Shown in pieces: positions 16,800-26,665 of a stretch of DNA of 64,000 bases. This stretch comes from Prescottella agglutinans (GTDB lineage: Bacteria; Actinomycetota; Actinomycetes; Mycobacteriales; Mycobacteriaceae). The notes beneath the pieces are model-generated. The model saw only the letters and a program-made list of their open reading frames with translations. It was not told the DNA's origin and ran no database searches. The stretch is taken from NCBI RefSeq assembly GCF_004011865.1, contig NZ_RKLP01000015.1, forward strand, positions 78,139-142,138. Direction: 5' to 3'. Made by a program: the position numbers and the translations under genes. Numbering within the stretch: the first letter of the stretch is position 1; each line of letters starts with the position of its first letter.

Positions 16800-17780
16800 T
16801 CAATCGCCGTTCGCGTGCTCGGTCACCCAGCCGTGCAGCATCACCGTGTCGGTGTCGACGGATCCGGTGATCTTGCCCTGGTCCCGGAAGAACGTGACCA
16901 GGTCGTCGGCGCGGGCCGTGTCGTCGGCGGTGAAGTCGCGTCCGACGAAGTCGATCTGGGTCACCGTGCGCCTCGCCTCCGCGGGATCCATCTGGATCGC
17001 CGACGCGATCGCGGTGGCCGCGCGGTCGGGATCGGCGTTCACGATCGCGGCCGCGTCGGCGACGACGGCGAAGACCCGGGCCGCCAGGTCCTCGTTCGCG
17101 GCCAGCCACGACTCCGAGGTGAGCAGCCACTGCGAGTAGCGGGCACCGAAGTCGCCGCTGGTGCCGACGACGCGTCCGCCGGTGGCGACGGCCTGCGCGA
17201 CCCACGGGTCGAACGAGATGAAGCCGTCGATGTCGCCGCGGGCGAGCAGCGCGGGCTGCTCGGGTGGGCTGGTGCTCACCAGTTTCACCGCGGCCGGGTC
17301 GAGACCGAGGCTGCGCAGGTACGCGTCCGTGAAGTACAGGCCGATCCCGGGGAACACCCCCATCGTCTTGATCGACTGCGGGGTGACGCCCGGCCGGAGC
17401 ACCACCTGGAAGTAGCGGTCGGACTCCTCGTAGACGCCGAGCGCGCGCAGGCTCGGATTGGCGGCCATCACCGTGAGGGCAGTCGAGTCGGCGTTGCCGG
17501 ACATCTCGGAGGTGCCGGCCACGACGTTCTGTGCGCTGGCGGCGCCGCCCTCGGTCTGGATGATCTGTACGTTCAGGCCCGCCGCCTCGAACAGGCCCTC
17601 CTTCTCGGCGACGAAGAACGGTGCGTAGGAAGGGTCGACGCCGACCGAGATGCGGACGAGTCCGTCGGGTGACGAGGCGGCCGACTCGGACGCGGGACGC
17701 GAACACGCGGTGGTGGCGACGGTGACCGCGGCCAGTGCCGCGACGGCGGCCAGTGCGCGGCGCCGGAATCTGGAGGTCAT
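16800..17780 (-). CDS. Orphan NMT1/SsuA-type substrate-binding lipoprotein
   Basis: The 326-aa protein has a lipoprotein signal (Arg-rich start, hydrophobic core, TTAC lipobox) and then VRISVGVDPSYAPFFVAEKEG, closely parallel to the binding protein at 4974-5954, which is also 326 residues. The two are clear paralogues, sharing motifs such as LLARGDIDG and the C-terminal layout. No permease or ATPase lies beside it. It sits between enoyl-CoA hydratase and the CoA-transferase, so it is co-expressed with the CoA-ester enzymes and presumably delivers a related ligand to the 5951-7587 transporter. It starts at ATG 17780, 41 bases after the hydratase stop. Confidence 0.88.
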   Translation of the reverse strand: MTSRFRRRALAAVAALAAVTVATTACSRPASESAASSPDGLVRISVGVDPSYAPFFVAEKEGLFEAAGLNVQIIQTEGGAASAQNVVAGTSEMSGNADSTALTVMAANPSLRALGVYEESDRYFQVVLRPGVTPQSIKTMGVFPGIGLYFTDAYLRSLGLDPAAVKLVSTSPPEQPALLARGDIDGFISFDPWVAQAVATGGRVVGTSGDFGARYSQWLLTSESWLAANEDLAARVFAVVADAAAIVNADPDRAATAIASAIQMDPAEARRTVTQIDFVGRDFTADDTARADDLVTFFRDQGKITGSVDTDTVMLHGWVTEHANGD

Positions 17781-17821
17781 GGGGTGTCCTTCGTGCGGAG
17801 TGGGGTGGGCGGCGCGCGGAC

Positions 17822-18613
17822 TCAGCGGCCGGTGAAGTGCGGTGCCCGCTTGTCGAGGAAGGCCTGCAGCCCCTCGGCGGTGTCGCGGGTGCGGATCAGT
17901 TCGAGGACGGCGGCGAACTCGAGATCGAGTGCCTCGTCGAGCGGCAGCGCGCGCCCGTCCTCGACGATCCGCTTGAGCAGGCCGATGGTGCGCGTCGGCT
18001 TCGCTGCCAGGTCGGCCGCGAGTTCGTCTGTACGGGAATCGAATCGGTCGTCGGGTACGACCTCGTCGACCAGGCCGATGCGCAGGGCTTCCGCGGCCGA
18101 CAGCCGGGCCCCGTGGATCATCAGCAGCTTCGCGCGATGGGCCCCGAGGAGTCGCGGGAGTCGCTGACTGCCCCCCGCTCCGGGGAAGAGTCCGAGCCCC
18201 ATCTCGGGGAACCCGATCGTCGCGGACTCCGTCATCACCCGGACGTCGCAGGCGAGGGAGAGTTCCGCGCCGCCGCCGAGGGCGTGGCCGTTCAGGGCTG
18301 CGACAACGGGTTTCGGCGCGGCCTCCAGCAGTTTCTGCACGTCGACCCACGGCCGCATCGCGCGCTGCGTCTCCTCGGTGAGCTCACGCATGACCCGGAT
18401 GTCGGCGCCGGCGACGAAGAACCTTCCGGTCCCGCGCACGACGATGCACCGGACGTCGGGGTCCGCGGCCAGCGGGGGCAGCGCGGTGAGCAGTTCGGCG
18501 ATCAGGGCCGGATCGAACGCGTTGGCCGGCGGCCGATCGATCCTGACGGTGGCGACGCCGTTCGAGACGGTCACGTCCACGCACTGCGTGAGGGGTGGGC
18601 TGTCGGTCGTCAT
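17822..18613 (-). CDS. Enoyl-CoA hydratase/isomerase (crotonase family)
   Basis: This 263-aa crotonase has FFVAGADIRVM for the oxyanion hole and CoA contact. Both catalytic glutamates of true hydratases are present: Glu in GGGAELSLACD and Glu in GFPEMGLGLFPGAGG. It should hydrate a 2-enoyl-CoA; a related crotonase reaction such as ring or side-chain cleavage cannot be excluded. It is the first gene of the minus-strand operon that continues through the orphan binding protein, CoA-transferase, reductase and ligase. ATG at 18613 with ggag upstream. Confidence 0.92.
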   Translation of the reverse strand: MTTDSPPLTQCVDVTVSNGVATVRIDRPPANAFDPALIAELLTALPPLAADPDVRCIVVRGTGRFFVAGADIRVMRELTEETQRAMRPWVDVQKLLEAAPKPVVAALNGHALGGGAELSLACDVRVMTESATIGFPEMGLGLFPGAGGSQRLPRLLGAHRAKLLMIHGARLSAAEALRIGLVDEVVPDDRFDSRTDELAADLAAKPTRTIGLLKRIVEDGRALPLDEALDLEFAAVLELIRTRDTAEGLQAFLDKRAPHFTGR

Positions 18614-18872
18614 GGCGGCTCCAGGTCTCGGTGACACGGGTCCGGCGAACCCGTTGAGAGGAGCCGAGTATCGATGGGAATGGCACGAGTGAGCACCACC
18701 ATCGGTCCGGTGGATGAACCGGAATGTCCTTGTTCACGAACGGTTGCCGGCCGTGGCGGTGCGGCCGTCGAGGCTCGGTCCCGGTCGGCGCCGAGCGGTC
18801 TCTGCTGCCGGCTGATAGCGTTCGAACCGTACCAATCGGTTCCTGTTCTACCGACCGGCAAGGGGTGTCGCA
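18614..18872. promoter_or_regulatory. Divergent intergenic region, hydratase operon and 37-aa peptide
   Basis: This 259-bp gap separates divergent genes. CGGTCCGGTGGATGAAC (18703-18719) resembles the CGGTCC-N3-GGAC sequence before the IclR gene at 10760 and lies about 90 bases upstream of the hydratase start. GAACCG-TACCAAT-CGGTTC (18824-18842) is a perfect 6-bp inverted repeat about 30 bases before the peptide start and is a good operator candidate. No convincing -35/-10 pair was found. Confidence 0.35.
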
Positions 18873-18986
18873 GTGATCAGCACGAACGATCTTTTCACCA
18901 TCATTCTCAACCTGGCATTCTCTGCGGGCTCGTCCGGCTTCGGCATCAGCGGGTCGGGCGGCAGCCCGGTGAATCCGCCGGCATAG
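18873..18986 (+). CDS. 37-aa SAGSSG-family short peptide (copy 1)
   Basis: A GTG start with aagggg about nine bases upstream opens a 37-codon gene. The peptide begins MISTNDLFTIILNLAF, continues with SAGSSG and then a Gly/Ser/Pro tail. A second gene at 37234-37338 encodes a clearly related peptide: both share MI-T-N-L, then ILN, then SAGSSG, then a Gly/Ser/Asn/Pro-rich tail. The N-terminal half could form an amphipathic or short membrane helix; there are almost no charged residues. It is followed by a strong hairpin and preceded by a perfect dyad, so it appears to be an independently regulated unit. I do not recognise the family, and its function is unknown. Confidence 0.65.
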   Translation: MISTNDLFTIILNLAFSAGSSGFGISGSGGSPVNPPA

Positions 18987-19010
18987 CGTTCGACGCTCCA
19001 CAGGCGTCGT

Positions 19011-19040
19011 TGTGCTCCGGACGAAAGAGTCCGGAGCACA
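19011..19040 (+). terminator. Strong hairpin after the 37-aa peptide gene
   Basis: A perfect 12-bp stem (tgtgctccggac at 19011-19022, gtccggagcaca at 19029-19040) with a six-base loop lies 24 bases after the peptide stop. It could also end transcription from the opposing diiron oxygenase gene, whose stop is at 19155. I see nothing else convincing in 19041-19154. Confidence 0.7.
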
Positions 19041-19154
19041 GCCATTTGTCGGGGTGCCACGCGACGATGCACGGCTGCCGGATCCCGGGAAGCGCGAAAT
19101 GCGCGGTGCGCGAGACCTGCTCGCACACCGCGCACTCGCGCCGTGATCCTGCCG

Positions 19155-20072
19155 TCAGAGCAGGTGGACCCTCTTGTAGAGCACCTTCGACGGGCCGCCG
19201 ACCAGGCCGACACTGTCGAGGAAGCTCATGAGCTTCGAACCCGACGTGCGGATCCTGTCGTGATGATGCTTGTTGGTGCGCGCGACCTCGAGCGCGCGTT
19301 CCTTGTCGAGACCGGCGTTCGCGTACACGTCGGGGTGGATCATGCTCTTCATGACGAAGTAGACGGTGGCAGCGGTGCTGACCCGCTCGAATGCCCTCCG
19401 GGCACGGGAAGCGCCCTGCAACCGGCGCGTGACCTCTTCGCGGGCGAAGCGGATGTGCCGCGCCTCCTCGAGGACGTGGATCTTGCTGACGGTGCGGGTG
19501 ATCGGCTGGACCCGCTCGTCCTTCATGAAGTCGCGCTGCATCATGTCGAGGATCTCCTCGGCCGCCATGACGCTCGCATACGCGTTGGCGCCACGGAAGA
19601 GACCACCCCACAGGCGGCCGGCCCTGTGGATGAACGTGATCGGGCCGTAGTCGGGCATCCCGAACTTCTCGCCGGCCCGCGCGAACATCACCGAGTGACG
19701 GCACTCGTCGGCGACCTCGGTGAGCGCGAACTGCACGTGGCGCGAATGCTTGTCGCGACCGTAGACGTCGCGCAGCAGCATCTGCATGAGCAGGATCTCG
19801 AACCACAGGCCCACGCTCGAGACGCTCGCGGCCTCGTGCTTGGTGAGCTCGATCTTCTGCTCGTCCGTCATCTCGTCCCACAGCGGCGTGCCGTACAGCG
19901 TGCTCCACTCGGGCGTGAGGCCGAACTTGTCGGTGGGCAGCGGTGCCTCCCAGTCGACCTCGACCATCGGGTCGTACGACTTGCGCGCCGAGGAGGCCAG
20001 CAATCGCCGCGCGGTCTCCTCCCGGTCCGACACCGGCGGAGCTGTGCGAGTCGACGGAGTCGCAGTGGTCAT
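19155..20072 (-). CDS. AurF-like diiron oxygenase
   Basis: The 305-aa protein carries the paired iron motifs of AurF-type p-aminobenzoate N-oxygenases and related diiron proteins. Glu92 with D122-E-x-x-H126 (ADECRH) forms one half, and E172/E173 with E202-E-x-x-H206 (LEEARH) the other. These residues would hold a non-heme di-iron centre that activates O2. Known members oxidise aromatic amines to nitro compounds; many actinobacterial homologues are uncharacterised. ATG at 20072 follows gagggga. It is monocistronic and has its own promoter/operator (20147-20176). Its place beside catabolic operons suggests it acts on an aromatic intermediate, but no substrate can be assigned. Confidence 0.85.
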   Translation of the reverse strand: MTTATPSTRTAPPVSDREETARRLLASSARKSYDPMVEVDWEAPLPTDKFGLTPEWSTLYGTPLWDEMTDEQKIELTKHEAASVSSVGLWFEILLMQMLLRDVYGRDKHSRHVQFALTEVADECRHSVMFARAGEKFGMPDYGPITFIHRAGRLWGGLFRGANAYASVMAAEEILDMMQRDFMKDERVQPITRTVSKIHVLEEARHIRFAREEVTRRLQGASRARRAFERVSTAATVYFVMKSMIHPDVYANAGLDKERALEVARTNKHHHDRIRTSGSKLMSFLDSVGLVGGPSKVLYKRVHLL

Positions 20073-20146
20073 GACTTCCCCTCGTTCGGTCACGGCCGCT
20101 GTCGCGGCGAGCCATCTGTGTGTGACTGCAGGTAACTGTTAGCTGA

Positions 20147-20176
20147 ACCATACAATGACCATTGTCACAATGGCAA
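20147..20176 (-). promoter_or_regulatory. Promoter with an operator dyad in its spacer (diiron oxygenase)
   Basis: Read on the minus strand, TTGCCA (20171-20176), an 18-base spacer and TATGGT (20147-20152) form a plausible promoter. The spacer is filled by overlapping inverted repeats: CCATTG-TCA-CAATGG (20159-20173) and CAATG-AC-CATTG (20153-20164). A protein bound there would block RNA polymerase. Confidence 0.55.
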
Positions 20177-20202
20177 TGGGGAGACGGGGTCTGCGCGGCC
20201 GG

Positions 20203-20937
20203 TCAGTGCTGCCGACTTCCTCCCAGTTCGGCGGCCACGTCGCGGACCAACGCCCCGACCTCGGCGTAGCGATCGGGCGTCAGGCGGCTGTCCGGACCGC
20301 TGACGACGACGGCGCCGATCGGCGTTCCGGTCGCGTCCAGGATGGCGGCGGCGATGCTCGTCGAACCCGGTTGGACGGCGCCCTCGCACAGTGACCAGCC
20401 GCGGGTGACGATCTCGGCGTACGCGGCGTCGTCGAGCAGTGATTCGGGGTGTGTGGTGAGTCCTTCCCGCGCCTCCGGGGAGAGTCGTGAGCAGATCGCG
20501 CGCCCTGCCGCACTGGTCTCCGGCGGGTGGATCTGACCGACCTGGAGTGCGGTGCGCACGATCTGCTTTCCCTCGGCGACGTCCACGACCACGATCACCG
20601 ATTCGTCGACGAGCGCTAGATGTGCGGTCTCGCCCGTCGCGTCGCGAAGGGATCCGAGAAGTGGCCGAGCGCGGGTGGGGAGTGTCGACGACGCGAGGGC
20701 CTTGCCCGCCACGGTGAGTGGTCTCATGGAAACCTCCCATCGTGGCGGTGAATCCGGCAGGGGGTGAAGCCATCCCGCGTCGTGCAGGGTGGCGAGCGTG
20801 CGCTGGAGTGCGCTCTTGTCCTCGTCGAGCACGCGTGAGAGCTCGGTCAGCCCGATCGGTTGGTGGGCGGCGATCGCCTCGATGACACGGAGGCCGCGCG
20901 CGAGGGTGCCCAAAGTCTTGACTGCGATCTGGATCAC
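20203..20937 (-). CDS. IclR-family transcriptional regulator
   Basis: The protein is about 244 aa when started at GTG 20937. It has an N-terminal winged helix (IGLTELSRVLDEDKSALQRTL) and an effector domain with LVDESVIVVVDVAEG and the conserved TSAAGRAICSRL. Starts further upstream would run through the promoter sequences and are rejected. The ribosome binding site aggag abuts the GTG, so the exact start is uncertain. It is divergent from the 21042-29187 operon and, by position, is its likely regulator. The shared gap holds two perfect dyads on top of the opposing promoters. Confidence 0.87.
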   Translation of the reverse strand: MIQIAVKTLGTLARGLRVIEAIAAHQPIGLTELSRVLDEDKSALQRTLATLHDAGWLHPLPDSPPRWEVSMRPLTVAGKALASSTLPTRARPLLGSLRDATGETAHLALVDESVIVVVDVAEGKQIVRTALQVGQIHPPETSAAGRAICSRLSPEAREGLTTHPESLLDDAAYAEIVTRGWSLCEGAVQPGSTSIAAAILDATGTPIGAVVVSGPDSRLTPDRYAEVGALVRDVAAELGGSRQH

Positions 20938-20995
20938 TCCTAATGTGTATCTGCAAATGATACTTACTATCACATAGTGATACATCACATGGCAA
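20918..20995. promoter_or_regulatory. Overlapping divergent promoters with two operator dyads
   Basis: On the + strand, TTGACT (20918-20923), a 17-base spacer and TAATGT (20941-20946) would drive the amidohydrolase operon. On the minus strand, TTGCCA (20990-20995), a 17-base spacer and TGATAG (20967-20972) would drive the IclR gene. Perfect dyads GTATC-N7-GATAC (20947-20963) and TATCAC-ATA-GTGATA (20968-20982) lie between and over them. This is a typical site for an IclR repressor/activator. Confidence 0.6.
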
Positions 20996-21041
20996 GGCCC
21001 CCACGAAGTGGGCCCCACGTGATCTCCCGAAGGAGCGTGTC

Positions 21042-22247
21042 GTGACGGCTGTCAATCAGGAACTCGACCCCGAACTCTTCAACCCCGAGCCCGAACCGGC
21101 CGAGGTCAAGTACACGGTCATCTCCGTGGACGACCATGTGGTCGAGCCGGCGCACCTGTTCGAGACATGGATGCCCGCAGCCCTCAGGGACCGCGCACCG
21201 CGGATCCTCGAGGGCGAGGACGGCTCGCAGGTCTGGGAGTTCGACGGCAACATCTACTCCCAGGTCGGCATGAACGCCGTCGCGGGCCGCCGCAAGGAGT
21301 CGGTGAAGTACGAGCCCTTCCGTTTCGACCAGATGCGTCCCGGCTGCTACGACATTCACGCCCGCGTCAAGGACATGGACCTCGGCGGCATCTGGGCGAT
21401 GCTCAACTTCCCGTCCCAGATCACCGGCTTCTGCGGTCGTGTCTTCGCGCATGCGTCCGACAAGGAGGTCGGCATCGCCGCGGTGCGGGCGTGGAACGAC
21501 TGGCTCTACAACGAGTGGTACCTCGAGTACCCGACGCGCGTGATCCCCGGTGGCATCACCTATCTCACCGATCCGGTCGAGGCGGTCAAGGAGATCGAGC
21601 GCAACGCCGCGCGCGGCTTCACGTCGGTCACCTTCCCGGAGCGTCCGCACGCGATCGGCCTTCCCTCGCTGTGGGATCGCGATCACTGGGATCCGATCAT
21701 CCAGGCCTGCGTCGACACCGACACGGTGATCTCGCTGCACGTCGGCAGCTCGGGCATGTACCAGTACCCGCAGGGCGCACCGGGACTTCAGCTGGGCGCC
21801 ACCATGTTCGGCCAGCTGTCCCTGGCCGCGTGCAGCGAGTGGCTGTGGTCGGGCTACCCCAAGGAGCACCCGACGCTGAAGATCGCGATGAGCGAGGGCG
21901 GCATCGGCTGGGTGCCGATGCTGATCGACCGCCTCGACAACATCATCGACCGGTCCGGGTACGGCCTGGGCTGGGCGGAGCGCCCGTCCGACGTTCTGCG
22001 CCGCAACTTCTGGTTCTGCACGCTCGACGACCCGTCCACCATCGCGCTGCGTCACGTCATCGGTGTCGAGAACATCATGCTGGAGACGGATTACCCGCAC
22101 GGCGACGGCACGTGGCCGCACACCCAGAGCGTCCTCGAGAACTACTGGGGCGACATCCCCGCCGACGAGATGCGGAAGATGTGCAGCGAGAACGCCGCCA
22201 AGCTCTACCGCCACCCGCTGCCCGAGATCGTCCTGCCCCGAGGCTGA
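21042..22247 (+). CDS. Amidohydrolase-2 family metal enzyme (ACMSD-like)
   Basis: The 401-aa product belongs to the amidohydrolase-related branch that includes ACMSD and gamma-resorcylate decarboxylases. Metal-site elements are SVDDHVVEP near the start, His in ISLHVGSSG, AMSEGG, and ETDYPHGDGTWP near residue 350. Members hydrolyse or decarboxylate aromatic and related acids. The GTG at 21042 has gaaggag about eight bases upstream. It is the first gene of a long operon ending in a CoA ligase. Here it might hydrolyse or decarboxylate a ring-cleavage intermediate; the reaction is not determined. Confidence 0.88.
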   Translation: MTAVNQELDPELFNPEPEPAEVKYTVISVDDHVVEPAHLFETWMPAALRDRAPRILEGEDGSQVWEFDGNIYSQVGMNAVAGRRKESVKYEPFRFDQMRPGCYDIHARVKDMDLGGIWAMLNFPSQITGFCGRVFAHASDKEVGIAAVRAWNDWLYNEWYLEYPTRVIPGGITYLTDPVEAVKEIERNAARGFTSVTFPERPHAIGLPSLWDRDHWDPIIQACVDTDTVISLHVGSSGMYQYPQGAPGLQLGATMFGQLSLAACSEWLWSGYPKEHPTLKIAMSEGGIGWVPMLIDRLDNIIDRSGYGLGWAERPSDVLRRNFWFCTLDDPSTIALRHVIGVENIMLETDYPHGDGTWPHTQSVLENYWGDIPADEMRKMCSENAAKLYRHPLPEIVLPRG

Positions 22248-22260
22248 GAGGAATCCGTCG

Positions 22261-23016
22261 ATGAGTTTCACCCCCACCGCGGACCGGTTGATTCCGGAAC
22301 TCGATCCGCGCGAAGAGATCGTCCTGCTCGGCCGCACGCTGTGGAACGAGGGCTACCGCGACCACCTGGCCGGCCACATCACCTACAACCTGGGCGACGG
22401 CACGCTGCTGTGCAACCCGTGGTTGCTCACGTGGGAGGAGATGTGTCCGGAGGACGTGCTGCGAATCGATTTGCAGGGCAACCTGATCGACGGCGACTGG
22501 CCGGTGCCGCTCGGGATCCCGTTGCACCTGGCGCTGCACAACGCACGCCCCGACGTGGTGTGGGCGCTGCACAACCATTCCGAGTACGGCACGGTGTGGG
22601 GCGACATCAAGGAGGTACCGCCCGCGTACGACCAGAGCTCGAGCCTCGGCGGCGGCGAGCTGGTCCTGGTCGACGAGTACGACGGTGCCGTCAACAGCAT
22701 GGAGGCCGCGGAGAAGGCGGTCCGGGCGATCGGTGACGCGGATCGGGCGCTGCTGGGCGGACACGGCGTCTTCGTCATCGCGGACACCGCGCGGGCGGTC
22801 TACCTCCGCGCGGTGGCGCTCGAACAGCGATGCAAGAACGCGTGGATGGTGCGTGTCGCGGGCGGACCGGACAAGACGTCGCTCCCGGACTGGTGGCTCG
22901 ACCGGCAGCTGAAGAACGACGGCAACGGCTACCACGGCTTCTGGGAGGCGGCGGTGCGCGCGGCGTTGCGCGCCGAACCGGCGCTCGCGCAAAAGATTCT
23001 GTCCCGGCCGCGATGA
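22261..23016 (+). CDS. Class II aldolase/adducin-family protein (second copy)
   Basis: The 251-aa protein has the same fold as the 7624-8406 product but is diverged. It shows AGHITYNLGDG, a zinc-binding ALHNHSEYG after LHLALHNARPDVV, and a later His in LLGGHGVFV. The family includes aldolases and hydroxy-aromatic acid decarboxylases. Gene order, directly after an amidohydrolase-2 enzyme and before a D-2-hydroxyacid dehydrogenase, mirrors the pairing in region A. It starts 13 bases after the upstream stop and overlaps the next gene by four bases. Confidence 0.87.
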   Translation: MSFTPTADRLIPELDPREEIVLLGRTLWNEGYRDHLAGHITYNLGDGTLLCNPWLLTWEEMCPEDVLRIDLQGNLIDGDWPVPLGIPLHLALHNARPDVVWALHNHSEYGTVWGDIKEVPPAYDQSSSLGGGELVLVDEYDGAVNSMEAAEKAVRAIGDADRALLGGHGVFVIADTARAVYLRAVALEQRCKNAWMVRVAGGPDKTSLPDWWLDRQLKNDGNGYHGFWEAAVRAALRAEPALAQKILSRPR

Positions 23017-23318
23017 CCGTGACATCGACACCCGTGGAGGCGGGACCGGCCGAGGCCCGTCCCGCTTCCGCGGAACGCGCCGCGGACATCTTCACGTGCC
23101 GTGAGGTCATCCGGATCATCTCCGGGATCGAGCGGCGCCCGCCGGGCGAACGGCTCGACGAGTACTACTGGGCGGAACTGCTGGGCGGCTGCACGGAGGG
23201 CGAGGTGCTCGAGGCGACGTGGGACCACTATCGTCGGCACTCCCGCCCGATCTGGCCGGCGGACATCCTGACCTGGGTGGCGGCCCGCCGTGTGGCCGGC
23301 GAGCAGGTAGCCCGATGA
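23013..23318 (+). CDS. 101-aa protein of unknown function
   Basis: This small gene overlaps both neighbours (ATGA at each end), so it is an integral part of the operon. The N-terminal 22 residues are a flexible Ala/Pro/Glu segment. The rest looks like a compact helical domain with YYWAELLGG and then HYRRHSRPIWPADILTWV. The HYR...R-P-I-W-PADI stretch recalls short helical segments of phage replication accessory proteins, a faint resemblance that does not justify a function. No catalytic motif or metal site is visible; there is a single Cys pair at distant positions. A subunit or chaperone of the adjacent enzymes is the simplest guess. Confidence 0.75.
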   Translation: MTVTSTPVEAGPAEARPASAERAADIFTCREVIRIISGIERRPPGERLDEYYWAELLGGCTEGEVLEATWDHYRRHSRPIWPADILTWVAARRVAGEQVAR

Positions 23319-24216
23319 GTGCGACGGTGGTCCTCGTCCCGGACGAGCGCGGTGTGCCGGCGCTCGCCGGGATTCCGAACGTCCGGGCCGTCGTGTACGA
23401 CCCGGACGTGCCGCGGTTGCCGGACGACGCCGGTGCCGCGGAGGTGCTGGTGGTGCAGCGCCTCGATCCCGCCGGCTCGGGCCCGCTGTTGGCGCAGTTG
23501 CCGGGGCTGCGGATGGTTCAGCTGTTCAGTTCCGGGGTCGAACGTTGGGAGAACGCCGTGCCCGACGGGGTCCGGGTGTCGAACGCGGACCATGCCCACG
23601 GCCGCACCGTCGCGGAATGGGTTGTCGCGCAATTGCTGTGCCATTTCCGGGATCTCGCCGCGTATCGGGTGAAGCAGTCGGAAAAGCGGTGGGACACGCA
23701 CCGTACCGGCACGCTCGCGCGGAAGCGGGTGCTGGTGTTCGGTGCCGGCGACATCGGCGAGAACGTTCGCCGGATGCTCGAGCCGTTCGGATGCGTAGTC
23801 ACCCTGGTCGGCCGGACGACCCGCGACGGGGTGGTGGACGTCGGGGCCGCGATGGACCGACTCGGCGAGCAGGATGTCGTGGTTCTCGCTGTGCCGCTGA
23901 GCGATTCGACGGCGCACCTCGTGGACGCCGGCTTTCTGGCGGCGATGCGGGACGACGCGGTCCTGGTGAACGCCGGCCGGGGTGGTCTCGTCGACACGCG
24001 GGCACTCCTCGACGCCGCTCGCACAGGCCGTATCCACGCGATCCTCGACGTCACCGATCCCGAACCGCTTCCCGCCGACCATCCGCTGTGGACCGCGCCG
24101 GGGGTGGTCGTGACGCCGCACGCCGCGGGGATCACCGACGACGTGCTCGACCGGTGTTGGGCTGCGGTCGCGCGCAAGGTCGCGGCGTACGTCGGGGCCG
24201 GTGCGGAGGTGTCGCT

Positions 24217-24220
<4 letters not shown>
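23315..24220 (+). CDS. D-isomer-specific 2-hydroxyacid dehydrogenase (second copy)
   Basis: The 301-aa enzyme has the NAD-binding GAGDIGENVRR at about 144-154. Arg in NAGRGGLVDT, Glu in DPEPLP and His in TPHAAG complete the catalytic set. It is only moderately similar to the 3800-4747 enzyme. It is coupled on both sides (ATGA upstream, GTGA downstream) and sits directly before an FMN-dependent alpha-hydroxyacid oxidase. Two enzymes for 2-hydroxy/2-oxo acid interconversion side by side suggest stereoinversion or oxidation of a hydroxyacid intermediate. Confidence 0.88.

Positions 24221-26664
<2,444 letters not shown>

Positions 26665-26665
<1 letters not shown>

Noticed and set aside
18946..19128. 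Minus-strand frame encoding a Cys/His/Trp-rich segment (ECAVCEQV..., WHPDKWLCSG)
   Set aside because: It looks zinc-finger-like, but the only starts are weak, its third-position G+C is near background, and it overlaps the terminator hairpin and the opposite-strand peptide gene.
20938..21018. Earlier starts for the IclR gene at 20203-20937
   Set aside because: They would place the promoter and both operator dyads inside coding sequence and add residues unlike IclR N-termini.
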